Assembly (NCBI GenBank): GCA_000285855.2
Contig: HE978651.1
Span: forward strand, 1,561,941 to 1,625,940
Direction of reading: 5' to 3'
DNA length: 64,000 bases
DNA from: Ruminococcus sp. JC304
GTDB taxonomy: Bacteria; Bacillota; Clostridia; Lachnospirales; Lachnospiraceae
Shown here: piece by piece, positions 44,569 to 53,068 of the stretch
How positions within the stretch are numbered: the first letter of the stretch is position 1
Layout of the letters: every line of letters starts with the position of its first letter
Translations under genes and position numbers: made by a program
The notes under the pieces: model-generated
Seen by the model: the letters and a program-made list of their open reading frames with translations, nothing else
What the model was told of the DNA's origin: nothing
Databases searched by the model: none

Positions 44569-46423
44569 AACATACACCTCCGCCATAACGCATAGCACCA
44601 CAGCCGGAACATTTCTGACGGCAGTTTGGTGTTACAGTTTCTTTCTTTGCCTGTTCCCATTCATGGATCAGGAATTTTTTGGTCACTCCCGCATCAATGA
44701 AATCCCATGGAAGGATCTCCTCTGTAGAACGTTCCCGGAGTGTATAGAAATCAATGTCTGTATTGGTTTCTGCAAAAGCTTCTTTCCATATATGATAGTC
44801 AAAGCTTTCTGACCAGGCATCATAGATCGCGCCCTTCTCATAAGCTTTCAGGATCACCTGTGCACAGCGGCGGTCACCTCTTGCAAGGAAGCCCTCAAGG
44901 ATCGTAACATCCGGCTCATGCCAGCTGTAGCGGATACTTCTCTGGTTTACCTGTGCGCGGATCTCGTTTTTTACGACCTTTGCTTTCTCTACGAAATCTT
45001 CCTCCCTGTACATGCCTGCCCACTGGAATGGAGTGAATGGCTTTGGTACAAAGAAGGAAGTACTTACATTTACCTGAACCTTACCTTTTCGCTGTTCCTT
45101 TGGAACTTCTTCGTAATAGGTTTCTGCGATCTTCTGTGCAAGATGAGCAATGCCCTTCATATCTTCTTCAGTTTCAGTCGGAAGACCAAGCATAAAATAA
45201 AGCTTTACCTGGTTCCATCCGCCCTTAAATGCTTCTCCTGCACCGTGAAGAATTACTTCTTCTGTCAGACCTTTATTGATAACGTTACGCAGACGCTGAG
45301 AGCCTGCTTCCGGTGCGAAGGTAAGGCTGCTCTTCTTTACATCCTGTACCTTGCTCATAACATCCAGCGCAAAGGCATCAATACGAAGGGATGGCAGAGA
45401 GATATTGACAGCATTGCCATGGAATTCTTCGATCAGGAAGTTGACCAGCTCCTTCAGCTCAGAGTAATCACTGGAGCTTAGAGAGCTTAAAGAAATCTCC
45501 TCATGTCCTGTATTCTGAAGCATTTCTCTGGCACTTGCCTTTAAATTCTCTACGTTGCGCTCTCTGGTAGGGCGATAGATCATACCTGCCTGGCAGAAAC
45601 GGCAGCCACGGATACAGCCACGTTGGATCTCCAGGGTGACACGATCCTGAGTAGCCTTGATAAATGGAACTACAGGAGCTTTGATGGCGCGGTAATCCTT
45701 AGTAACATCGGTAATCAGCTGCTTACAGACTTTTTCCGGTACCCCTTCTTTTGCCGGTGTAAAGGAGGCAATGGTGCCGTCTTTTTTGTAGGTTACATTG
45801 TATAAAGAGGGAACATAAATTCCGGGGATCTGGGAAGCTGCAAACAGGAAGTCTGCTCTGGAGCCGCCTGCTGCCTTATTTGCCTTATAGGCATCAAACA
45901 GAGCATCATAGACAGTCTCACCCTCACCAATATAAAACATATCAAAAAAATCTGCGATGGGTTCCGGATTATATGCACAGGCACCGCCACCGATTACGAT
46001 AGGGTCATCTTCCTTACGATCTTTTGCCAGAAGTGAAACATGGCTCAGATCCAGTACCTGAAGTACATTGGTATAACACATCTCATATCCAAGAGTAATG
46101 CCAAGGAAATCAAATTCCTTTACAGGCTCCTGGGATTCCAGGGCAAAAAGTGGAACATGTTCCTCACGCATGATCTTATCCAGATCCATCCACGGAGAAA
46201 AGACGCGCTCACACCAGACATCTTCACGCTCATTAAACATGTTGTAGAGGATCATCATGCCCAGATTAGACATACCGATCTCATAAACATCCGGGAAGCA
46301 CATGGCAAAGCGGATATCTACGTTGTTCTTATCTTTCATTACAGAGTTGACTTCCCCGCCGATATAGCGGGCTGCCTTGTCAACCTTCATTAAAATTTCA
46401 TCGCTTAAAGCTAGAGTTCTCAT
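44552..46423 (-). CDS. TIGR03960-family B12-binding-type radical SAM protein
   Basis: The 623-residue protein has an N-terminal cobalamin-binding-like Rossmann domain, then a radical SAM domain with Cys270-x3-Cys274-x2-Cys277 (CIRGCRFC). A C-terminal extra cysteine pair (CRQKCSGCG) may hold another cluster or zinc. It is predicted to catalyse a radical methylation or thiolation, target not known. I use the ATG at 46423 behind AAAGGA. It heads the operon with the TIGR03936 partner and RNase G/E, an order widely conserved in clostridia. Confidence 0.92.
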   Translation of the reverse strand: MRTLALSDEILMKVDKAARYIGGEVNSVMKDKNNVDIRFAMCFPDVYEIGMSNLGMMILYNMFNEREDVWCERVFSPWMDLDKIMREEHVPLFALESQEPVKEFDFLGITLGYEMCYTNVLQVLDLSHVSLLAKDRKEDDPIVIGGGACAYNPEPIADFFDMFYIGEGETVYDALFDAYKANKAAGGSRADFLFAASQIPGIYVPSLYNVTYKKDGTIASFTPAKEGVPEKVCKQLITDVTKDYRAIKAPVVPFIKATQDRVTLEIQRGCIRGCRFCQAGMIYRPTRERNVENLKASAREMLQNTGHEEISLSSLSSSDYSELKELVNFLIEEFHGNAVNISLPSLRIDAFALDVMSKVQDVKKSSLTFAPEAGSQRLRNVINKGLTEEVILHGAGEAFKGGWNQVKLYFMLGLPTETEEDMKGIAHLAQKIAETYYEEVPKEQRKGKVQVNVSTSFFVPKPFTPFQWAGMYREEDFVEKAKVVKNEIRAQVNQRSIRYSWHEPDVTILEGFLARGDRRCAQVILKAYEKGAIYDAWSESFDYHIWKEAFAETNTDIDFYTLRERSTEEILPWDFIDAGVTKKFLIHEWEQAKKETVTPNCRQKCSGCGAMRYGGGVCYEGKN

Positions 46424-46469
46424 AGTATTCCTTTCAAAGGTTATTGTATCACATTGTGTTAAGCAGGGA

Positions 46470-46518
46470 AAATCCCCCACAATATTCCTATTATATACGG
46501 AATGGTGGGGGATTTCAA
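46470..46518. promoter_or_regulatory. Promoter embedded in a GC-armed palindrome upstream of the radical SAM operon
   Basis: Minus-strand TTGAAA (46513-46518), 17 nt, TATAAT (46490-46495) form a good sigma-A promoter. It lies inside an inverted repeat with perfect 11-bp arms AAATCCCCCAC (46470-46480) and GTGGGGGATTT (46505-46515) plus inner ATTCC/GGAAT. The palindrome could be an operator, or a terminator for the gene to its right in transcription order; both readings remain open. Confidence 0.6.
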
Positions 46519-46564
46519 GGGATTAGTTTTCCAGGTGACACCATTGCACTCTTCTGTTTTTGTT

Positions 46565-46927
46565 TTAAGTCTTTATAGTTTCTGCCGTTTCTCTGCATCT
46601 ATAATTTCTCATCTGCTCTCTTTCTCCCTTGCCATCAAAAGCATTTTTCAAAAGACTGAGAGAATTTTTCACTATTTTCTTTTCTGCATCACTTGGTTTT
46701 GGAAATGGTGCATATACAAGATACTTGTTCTCTGTATCTGATTCATTTAATAACCATTTGGAATAAAACCAGTTTGTTCCATCCAGAATATGTAATTTGG
46801 CATTATATAATTGTAATTCTGATATTTCATCTTCGTACTCGCCTTTATCATCAAACCAAAATACAATTCGAGTATCTGATTTGGCAAATTCGGTGTTTAA
46901 TTGGTCCTGTATATTATTTAAATCCAT
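46565..46927 (-). pseudogene. Truncated N-terminal fragment of PglZ (BREX alkaline phosphatase-like protein)
   Basis: The first roughly 80 of 120 residues (MDLNNIQDQLNTEFAKSDTR, then IVFWFDDKGEYEDEI and LDGTNWFYSKWLLN, KYLVYAPFPKPSDAE) closely resemble the conserved N-terminus of PglZ, normally about 800 residues. After SDAE the sequence no longer looks like PglZ and stops 38 residues later. The start codon and ribosome binding site (GGAG) are intact, so a short peptide may still be made, but the phosphatase core is gone. No pglX, brxL, brxC or other BREX gene is visible nearby. It is evidence of a deleted BREX locus. Confidence 0.65.
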
Positions 46928-46945
46928 GCTTTCTCCAATATTATT

Positions 46946-47515
46946 TTAATTATCTGAATACATTTCATTTACTATTTTACGGATATTTTCTATCTCCTTT
47001 TGTAAACGATAATACGTAATATCAAAATATCTTTGTATTTCAACTTTTTTATAACCCTCAATAAGCATTATTATGATCCTTTTTTGTCGCTCAATTTGTA
47101 TTTTACAGAAAATATCATATAACATTAAGTTGCTGATTGCTAATTTTTCTATATTGTATGAATGAGCTTTTTCAATCTGAGTAACAACTTTTGAACATTC
47201 AATTTTTTTATCATCATAACTTATGATGTCTCTTTGCGGTTTTCTCTTTAAACAATTCCTTTTTCTAAAATAGTTCGCTGCTGCTCCCTCCAGAGATTTA
47301 TAGATAATTGTTTCTATTTTATAACAATGCAATCTCTCATAGTCAGTATATTTTTTTATAGCTTGAATATATGCAAAAGAGATATCATCTATCATCTGAT
47401 CATAGTAAATATAATATTTTTTGTACAAAAAAGCTTTAACTAGGTCAAAATATTTTTCTGCTATGGCTTGTTCTTTAACAGTTAATTTTCTATCTGTATA
47501 GGATGCTTTTCTCAT
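46946..47515 (-). CDS. Sigma-70-like (region 2/region 4) putative regulator
   Basis: The 189-residue basic protein shows a region-2-like helix set (AEKYFDLVKAFLYKKYY, QMIDDISFAYIQAIKKY) and a C-terminal region-4-like helix-turn-helix (MLIEGYKKVEIQRYFDITYY). This is the layout of small sigma-70-family proteins found on integrative elements. Conservation is weak and the role is inferred. GAGAGGTG precedes the ATG. Codon use and base composition are far more AT-rich than in the flanking core genes. Confidence 0.5.
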   Translation of the reverse strand: MRKASYTDRKLTVKEQAIAEKYFDLVKAFLYKKYYIYYDQMIDDISFAYIQAIKKYTDYERLHCYKIETIIYKSLEGAAANYFRKRNCLKRKPQRDIISYDDKKIECSKVVTQIEKAHSYNIEKLAISNLMLYDIFCKIQIERQKRIIIMLIEGYKKVEIQRYFDITYYRLQKEIENIRKIVNEMYSDN

Positions 47516-47691
47516 AAGTTACACCTCTCAAATAGTACAACCAATTGATTGCTCGTTATTTACAAGCTTTTCAATAATCAGCAGTTGCAATTCCGTATTT
47601 TTTCTTATACTTTAGTGATATTTTTTTTCGCTAAGACTTCATCTTCAGTAGGATTTATATCCCTCGAATACCCATGTTTGAGGATCTAATT

Positions 47692-48732
47692 TTATTTTGG
47701 TGGAAATGATAAAACTTGTTTCTGCAATATTCTATTATCGTTCAAATAATAATGTTCAATTTTATTATCCATTAACCACTTTCTTAATGTAAAGAAAAAT
47801 TTTCCATCCGTATTGTATATCGGAACATCTATATGAGCTTGTCCAATATCTGATTTACATTTTTTTACCAAAGTATCTGTATAAATTTCAAAATGATACT
47901 TAATCCGACAGGATTCTTTTGGATAAATCGCTATCTGAAGGTGTTTGTCACTGTTCGCACCCAATGAATGCTGAAGATTAAGTTCAAACATTTGCGGTTC
48001 TTTCTCCATATTTTCCAGAAGAATTGCACCACTTTCAACATCTGCTGTACCACCTTGGCAAAAACTATAATCGAATTTATCTCCTGAAATTAGAAGTGTA
48101 CCCAAGTACAACTCTGAAATCAATTCTTTTCCCTCACTATATACAGTTCCCCAAAAAACTAACCAGTTATCTTCTATGTATTTTTTTATAAAACAATCTT
48201 TATTGGGTTTCCAAGATCCAAGTTTGAGTATTTCACCCGACTTAAGTTCGGATATATTATAATTTTCATAGAATTTCTCACCCAATAATTCCTTAAGGTC
48301 ATTTTCTGTGCAACCTTTAGAAAAAATTTTTACATTCAGATCATAACAATCAATATTGCCATTATTAATTATATAAAAATGCATCAATCTATTTGCATAA
48401 TGACAAATCATGTCTACTCTTTTATAACCTCTTGAAGATATTTTATCTATAACTACCAAAGTCTTATTTACAGCTATATTATACGAGGATATATTCCTAT
48501 AAATACAATGTGCAACCGTTCCACGAAAAAATTCTTTATATTCTTTACTTTCTTCCAACACATAAGTTCCATCTTCTAATATTTGTTCATCATACTTAAA
48601 CGAAGAAAAAACTTTACTATTTCTGATCGGATTAATCAACTGAAACAAATATTTTGCAATAAATATGATTGCTGACGCAACGACTGCGATAAATATACCT
48701 TGCACTACTGAGTTGCTTATAATAGTTTTCAC
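47692..48732 (-). CDS. Unknown protein with N-terminal membrane anchor
   Basis: The 346-residue protein has one N-terminal transmembrane helix (about residues 9-32, VVQGIFIAVVASAIIFIAKY) and a mostly beta-rich soluble domain of about 300 residues. I do not recognise a family. With few positive charges before the helix (MKTIISNS) and a lysine soon after it, topology is uncertain. It lies 57 nt downstream of the Septu-like pair on the same strand, so it could be an accessory gene of that locus. Between 47516 and 47691 only short stop-riddled fragments are seen (for example LDPQTWVFEGYKSY), suggesting decay. Confidence 0.6.
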   Translation of the reverse strand: MKTIISNSVVQGIFIAVVASAIIFIAKYLFQLINPIRNSKVFSSFKYDEQILEDGTYVLEESKEYKEFFRGTVAHCIYRNISSYNIAVNKTLVVIDKISSRGYKRVDMICHYANRLMHFYIINNGNIDCYDLNVKIFSKGCTENDLKELLGEKFYENYNISELKSGEILKLGSWKPNKDCFIKKYIEDNWLVFWGTVYSEGKELISELYLGTLLISGDKFDYSFCQGGTADVESGAILLENMEKEPQMFELNLQHSLGANSDKHLQIAIYPKESCRIKYHFEIYTDTLVKKCKSDIGQAHIDVPIYNTDGKFFFTLRKWLMDNKIEHYYLNDNRILQKQVLSFPPK

Positions 48733-48789
48733 AAATTTACCTTTCTTACCTTTTTATCTATCTACCAGTTTTCTTTTATATCTATCATT

Positions 48790-49467
48790 CTATGATATCT
48801 TCAATTTGCTCTCAAGCCAGGAAATGATAATTCCACAATATGGCGTCAGATTTCTTTCCTGCACAAGACTTGCATAAGTGCGTTCCAGTTCACGCACAAA
48901 TGCATCTTGTGATTTGCCTTTGCACTTTCTCATGATTCTACTCTTCTCTGCCATCAAAACATTTTTTCTTGTCTGTGGTAAAGAAAGTGCCTGGCAATTC
49001 AAATTCAATGTTTCCGTCACGTCTTTATTGATATCCACATCATCCGAGAAAATGCTTCCATCCGCTCTATACTTAATCTTTCTGACAGACAATTCATCAA
49101 ACGGATTCACGGTAAGCTCTGTATTGCCCCTGTGTGCATCACAGGTTTTATCTTCTGGCTTCACACCTCTTACCAGACTGTTTCCATAGCACACGCCAAG
49201 CATCCATTTAAAATCCAGTGTCGCCTTTTTATCATGTTCCTGTTCGTTCTGTGGATGCCTTGGCTTGCAATGTTCAATTCTTACAACACTTGGATTTTTA
49301 ATCTTTTTCATACAATATGCACACAGACATCTCTGTTCTTCCCACATCTGTTCCCGGATGTCTTTTAATACATCTGTTGGCATATCGGACTCATAATCTG
49401 CATCCGGGTTTTCTTTGCGGAATTTCAATAGACTATGGGGTTCTTTTCCTCTTTTTATAACAATCAT
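48790..49467 (-). CDS. PtuB-like HNH nuclease of a Septu-type defence system
   Basis: The 225-residue protein matches the TIGR02646/PtuB type of HNH proteins. It has zinc-type cysteines Cys49 and Cys52 (CAYC), His66 in RIEHCKP, Asn96 in YGNSL, and a second Cys/His group CDAHRGN (109-115). PtuB is the presumed nuclease of Septu, partnered with an ATPase. It begins 3 nt after the ATPase stop, indicating co-translation. Family assignment is by motif and by the adjacent ATPase. Confidence 0.82.
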   Translation of the reverse strand: MIVIKRGKEPHSLLKFRKENPDADYESDMPTDVLKDIREQMWEEQRCLCAYCMKKIKNPSVVRIEHCKPRHPQNEQEHDKKATLDFKWMLGVCYGNSLVRGVKPEDKTCDAHRGNTELTVNPFDELSVRKIKYRADGSIFSDDVDINKDVTETLNLNCQALSLPQTRKNVLMAEKSRIMRKCKGKSQDAFVRELERTYASLVQERNLTPYCGIIISWLESKLKIS

Positions 49468-49470
49468 AAA

Positions 49471-50787
49471 CTATTCCCCCAATATTCTTTCTAAATCCAG
49501 AGATGTCCTTGCAGCTGCAATATCCGGATCTGTTGTACCAACGATTGCCTCAATCTCTTTTAAAACTTTGTCTGCATCTTTGTAGTTGTTTTCATCCATG
49601 TATGCATAAAACAAGTCCATACGCTGCTTAATGCCAACCGGACGTTCTGATACATTCATAACCTCACGTAATATGGAATTTGCATCTCTTCCATAGGTCT
49701 GTGCTGCAGGCATATATATTTCTCCATGATCCAGAATCCGGATCTGCTCCCTTGGAACAGAATTGATAACTGCAGGTGCATGAGAACTGACAATAAACTG
49801 AACCTCTGGGAAAATCGTATGGAGATCGCTTAAGATAGTCTGTTGCCACTGCGGATGTAAATGTAAATCAATTTCATCAATCAGTACAACGCCAGGTGTT
49901 TTTTCCAGCACCTGCTCACCAAGTGTAGGATTCAACACTGCCATACGATAGGCAATATCACCAATCATGCTAAGTGTGTTCTTATATCCATCGCTCATTT
50001 CATCCATTGCAAATTTCTGCACATTTCCATCTGCGGATTCAAATTCCAATACCAATCTATGGGTATCAAGATCAAAGATAAGGCTGGCATTTCGTGCACC
50101 GCTAATTCTCTCAAAACTTCTACAAATTGCTTTTTCAACTGTTCTCAGAAGTAATGGTCTGTCCAGTATCCCTGTCTTCTGCTGTTTCTGAAGGCTTTTC
50201 AGCGTCTGCATCTGAAACCAGTTCAACATCAGCTTTTCATTTGACTCTGCAGCCATACAATCCACGTAGCCAACCTGACGTTTAAATTCCGTTAAAGTTT
50301 TCAGGTTTCTCTTTTCTTTCTTCTGTGCATATAAACGTCCGGTTCCGTAATAAGAAATCAACGGAAGAATCAGAGATTTATCTCCTGTCATAATCTGATT
50401 CTGTGCTTTCTTCGCAAGTCCTGTCAGTTCTCCTGCATTTTTGATGGTTGTTTTGCCACTTTCAGAATTCAAAGAACGAATCCATTTCACCTTTTGCTGA
50501 TCCAGGCAAACACCAATGCTCTCAATACTTACCGGGAATTGATGTTGTGAATCAATTGTTCCATTTAAATCATAGAACTCATATCTAGCATCATCTTTTA
50601 AGATACTTCTTCCGGCACATCCATCTATTCCCAATAGAAATGTGCTAACTGAAACGGCTACCGCATCTAATATCGCTGTTTTACCTACTCCATTCTTACC
50701 AACTATTAATGTGATATGATCGTCAAAATCAATCGTGGCTTCTTTAAAGCATCTATAATTTGTGAGTTTGATATTTTTTAACTGCAA
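49471..50787 (-). CDS. PtuA-like AAA ATPase of a Septu-type defence system
   Basis: This 438-residue SMC/RecF-like ATPase has Walker A GKNGVGKT at residues 30-37, an ABC-signature-like region (MSDGYKNTLSMIGDIAYRM), Walker B VVLIDEIDLHLHP and the switch His in VSSHAPAVINSVP. It lacks a TOPRIM nuclease domain, unlike the OLD protein at 3013-4872. The pairing with a TIGR02646-type HNH gene is the hallmark of Septu; the ATPase is thought to sense or regulate and the HNH to cut. Retron-associated ATPase/HNH pairs look similar, but no reverse transcriptase is present here. Confidence 0.82.
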   Translation of the reverse strand: MQLKNIKLTNYRCFKEATIDFDDHITLIVGKNGVGKTAILDAVAVSVSTFLLGIDGCAGRSILKDDARYEFYDLNGTIDSQHQFPVSIESIGVCLDQQKVKWIRSLNSESGKTTIKNAGELTGLAKKAQNQIMTGDKSLILPLISYYGTGRLYAQKKEKRNLKTLTEFKRQVGYVDCMAAESNEKLMLNWFQMQTLKSLQKQQKTGILDRPLLLRTVEKAICRSFERISGARNASLIFDLDTHRLVLEFESADGNVQKFAMDEMSDGYKNTLSMIGDIAYRMAVLNPTLGEQVLEKTPGVVLIDEIDLHLHPQWQQTILSDLHTIFPEVQFIVSSHAPAVINSVPREQIRILDHGEIYMPAAQTYGRDANSILREVMNVSERPVGIKQRMDLFYAYMDENNYKDADKVLKEIEAIVGTTDPDIAAARTSLDLERILGE

Positions 50788-50828
50788 TTAACAATCACCT
50801 CAATCCTTCGATTTTTGTTAATGAAATT

Positions 50829-51053
50829 TTATTCATCTCGTGATAACTCATTTAACTTTTCTGCAATTTCATACGATGTCATAATTGCTGTATTTATTGC
50901 TATTTTACCAGATAACGAAAGGCTGAATTGTTGCACTTTCTCTTGTTGAAAAATATCTTTACTTGTGATAGTTTTCAATTTTCTATTGTTGTTCATTTTC
51001 GATAATAAAGCTATAGTTTGTAGCAAACATTTACATATTCTTCCACTTTTCAA
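50829..51053 (-). CDS. Possible small protein upstream of the Septu-like pair
   Basis: The open frame is 74 residues from a TTG at 51053, overlapping the preceding gene by 23 nt, or 55 residues from an ATG at 50996 (MNNNRKLKTITSKDIFQ). The latter reads more like a natural protein (helical, KLNELSRDE at the end). No clear ribosome binding site is seen for either. No family is recognised. It lies 42 nt before ptuA and is co-directional. Confidence 0.35.
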   Translation of the reverse strand: MKSGRICKCLLQTIALLSKMNNNRKLKTITSKDIFQQEKVQQFSLSLSGKIAINTAIMTSYEIAEKLNELSRDE

Positions 51054-51357
51054 GCAATGGAGCTAATCCGTCTTTTATCGCCATTGCTTCTATTTGAAAA
51101 GCTAAATTGGATCTTATATCTTCATCAGCTGCTTGATTAAAAGGTTTATTTATTCTTCCCGGTGCACATGGGATAAGCCCACAAACATCTATATGCTTGA
51201 CATTATTTTCAAGAACTTTACTTTTTCCCTCATTTCTATCAAATGGTATTTTCATATAGATCTCTATCGTTGAAAATATATCTCGTTCTAATTCATTTAT
51301 TTGCTTTTTTTCTTTCAAATATTCTGATATTACAGCTACAATATATTTATAATCCAT
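51031..51357 (-). CDS. Hypothetical protein at the head of the Septu-like transcript
   Basis: The 108-residue protein starts from the ATG at 51357 (MDYKYIVAVISEYLKEKKQI), which has GGGGAGG eight nt upstream; the frame continues to 51417 but without a ribosome binding site. It is predicted helical at both ends with a middle segment HIDVCGLIPCAPGRINKPFN. I do not recognise it. Its position, strand and overlap with the next small frame suggest one transcript with the Septu pair. Confidence 0.5.
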   Translation of the reverse strand: MDYKYIVAVISEYLKEKKQINELERDIFSTIEIYMKIPFDRNEGKSKVLENNVKHIDVCGLIPCAPGRINKPFNQAADEDIRSNLAFQIEAMAIKDGLAPLLEKWKNM

Positions 51358-51431
51358 ATAGTTTTCCTCCCCTTGCTTAAGTTTCATTACTTCATTTGTC
51401 AAAATCTTATTTCTCATATTTTTTAACCTGA

Positions 51432-51442
51432 ATTATTCACGG
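51432..51442 (+). repeat. Left terminal inverted repeat of IS1380-family element
   Basis: ATTATTCACGG, the exact inverse complement of 52720-52730. Confidence 0.7.
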
Positions 51443-51591
51443 AACAGTATCTGAACTGATAACTGTACCATGAATCTAAAAATTGATCCATGCAGCCATA
51501 ACATCACTCAATGAACCTGTCAAAAGGGTATAAAATCCCCTGTCGCAAAGTTCGGAGCAGTTATTAAGCTATCAAGGTTCGTTAATAGTTG

Positions 51592-52570
51592 CTATTCCAG
51601 CTGTACATTCAGCTTGCCGATATTTGAAAGTGTCTCATAGAATTCATTCTTATAAGGGCAGCTGCTACACAGTTTGAATGTGATATATCTTGCTGAACGA
51701 ACTACTTTTGCAGCAATCTTCAGCAGTTTTAAACGGACGGTATCAATACGTTGCTTTTTCATATTTGCTGATAACGCCAATCGTCTAAACCAATTAAATA
51801 TGTTATACGCAAGAGCGTGTACCTGAAGCCTGTTGGCATTTACGATTCTGGTGTGGAATCCATATTTGTGACAACAAATGTGTACATGTAAACCATTTGG
51901 TTTTCCGGCTTTTCCACCTTGCATACCACGCGCCCTTCATAAGGTCATGAACCTGCTTTATACATGAATTCGCCATAAGTTACTGCATAATCGGCTTTAT
52001 TATTCACGGTGATATCATCAAGCTCGTCTACAAGATCGGATGCTTTTTCACGGAGAATGCCATTCTCCTTCAGACGGATCACATAGCTTGTGCCGTTTTC
52101 TTCGCATTGCTTATAAAGATCAGGGAATCCAGATCCAGAATCACAGCCTCTGGCATCTGAATGCTATAAATTTTCTTCCGAAGCACTCTGTTAACCGTAA
52201 GAAACTGGTTTAAAGTATCTTCGTCCATACGGTTAAAGAATCTCGATACCGTAGGCTGTGATGCAAGAGCATCTTTTTCAAGTATAGACTTGAATACAGG
52301 ATCATTGGTAAGTTCATCAGAAGCATCATCTTCGAAATAACCAGCAATGCTCATATATATCATCTGGAGCAGGCCTTCCTGATCTGTATGATATCTGAAT
52401 AATGCAGAGTCATTGGTCTTGAAAGCTTTGCCTAAAAGCTTATCAAGACCAAGTTTGCTTATGAATTCTTTGATGAGAAGCAAGCCTGCATCGGAGGATA
52501 AATCTCCTCCATCGAAATTTATTTTAATCTGCCTATTGCTTTCTAATGATAAGGTGTTTACAATACTCAT
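51592..52570 (-). pseudogene. IS1380-family transposase, broken by deletion and frameshifts
   Basis: The N-terminal part (52570 down to 52079) is intact to the first DDE region: NFDGGDLSSDAGLLLIKEF, ASQPTVSRFFNRMDEDTL, VILDLDS. It then shifts frame. A second piece, FPDLYKQCEENGTSYVIRLK and then DYAVTYGEFMYKAGS (about 52130-51950), is in a different frame and joined after a large internal deletion. A third piece, CKVEKPENQMVYMYTF and then ANRLQVHALAYNIFNWFRRL to KLNVQLE, follows after further shifts and a stop. Usual length is about 430-480 residues in one frame. It cannot encode an active enzyme. Confidence 0.85.
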
Positions 52571-52719
52571 AAAGGGCTCCTTTTGTTGGTATTATTTGAG
52601 ATTCGACACCTTAATTATATCACAAGTGGATGCTCTTTTTTCATTCACTTGATAGGTGAAAAGCAATATTCAGTTAAAGCACAGTAACTATCTGGCTTTC
52701 AGCCACTTTCACGGCATAG

Positions 52720-52730
52720 CCGTGAATAAT
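52720..52730 (-). repeat. Right terminal inverted repeat of IS1380-family element
   Basis: CCGTGAATAAT, the exact inverse complement of 51432-51442. The adjoining ACGGCTATGCCGT palindrome lies inside the element. Confidence 0.7.
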
Positions 52731-52783
52731 ATAGGCTTATCTATATATTTCCCTATTTCATCAATTAGCTTCTGATCTGCCAT
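52731..52783 (-). pseudogene. Start of a gene truncated by the IS element
   Basis: An ATG at 52783 preceded by AAGGCGG opens MADQKLIDEIGKYIDKPI, which reads like a real protein start and runs straight into the IS terminal repeat. The rest of the gene is not found on the other side of the element. No family can be assigned from 17 residues. Confidence 0.45.
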
Positions 52784-53017
52784 AATCTGTACCGCCTTTT
52801 ATAATTTTTAATCATCATAATAAATCAACATTTTATTAACATATTTCTTTTATTTTCCTTTACCATGTCTTTATTTTGGAAACTCTTTTATATTATAACA
52901 CTAATAGTGCTTTACAAGATATTTTTTATCGCATCAAGTGCTGTAACAAAGGCTTTGAAACAACTGATTGGATTATCTTTCGTAATGTGCTTCCAGTTCG
53001 CTGCCTGGCATAAAACA
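52784..53017. other. Non-coding AT-rich stretch with a probable promoter
   Basis: No credible gene is present. On the minus strand an extended -10 (TGTTATAAT, 52892-52900) could serve the truncated gene at 52783. A minus-strand frame ending AANWKHITKDNPISCFKAFV at about 52912 has no start of its own and may be the decayed end of a lost gene. Confidence 0.4.
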
Positions 53018-53052
53018 AATTGCCACATTTGTCTATGACAAACATGGCAATT
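53018..53052 (-). terminator. Terminator of the NRPS operon
   Basis: AATTGCCA + TTTGTC pair with GACAAA + TGGCAATT, interrupted by a 2-nt symmetric bulge, with a TAT loop. TGTTTTATG follows on the minus strand. It lies 17 nt after the PPTase stop. Confidence 0.75.
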
Positions 53053-53068
53053 AGATGATAACTCCCAT

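Larger units (their letters stand above)
51432..52730 (-). mobile_element. Degenerate IS1380-family insertion sequence
   Basis: An 11-bp perfect inverted repeat (ATTATTCACGG...CCGTGAATAAT) bounds about 1.3 kb containing pieces of an IS1380-type transposase in minus orientation. Intact IS1380 elements are about 1.6-1.7 kb, so several hundred bases are missing. I see no convincing 4-bp target duplication, consistent with later rearrangement. From 51443 to 51591 no gene is present, only the non-coding end of the element. Confidence 0.75.

Noticed and set aside
48790-50787. Retron with ATPase/HNH effectors
   Set aside because: The effector pair fits, but no reverse transcriptase or msr/msd-like structured region is seen nearby.
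51424-52738. 4-bp target-site duplication around the IS1380 element
   Set aside because: CTGA on the left and ATAG on the right do not match.
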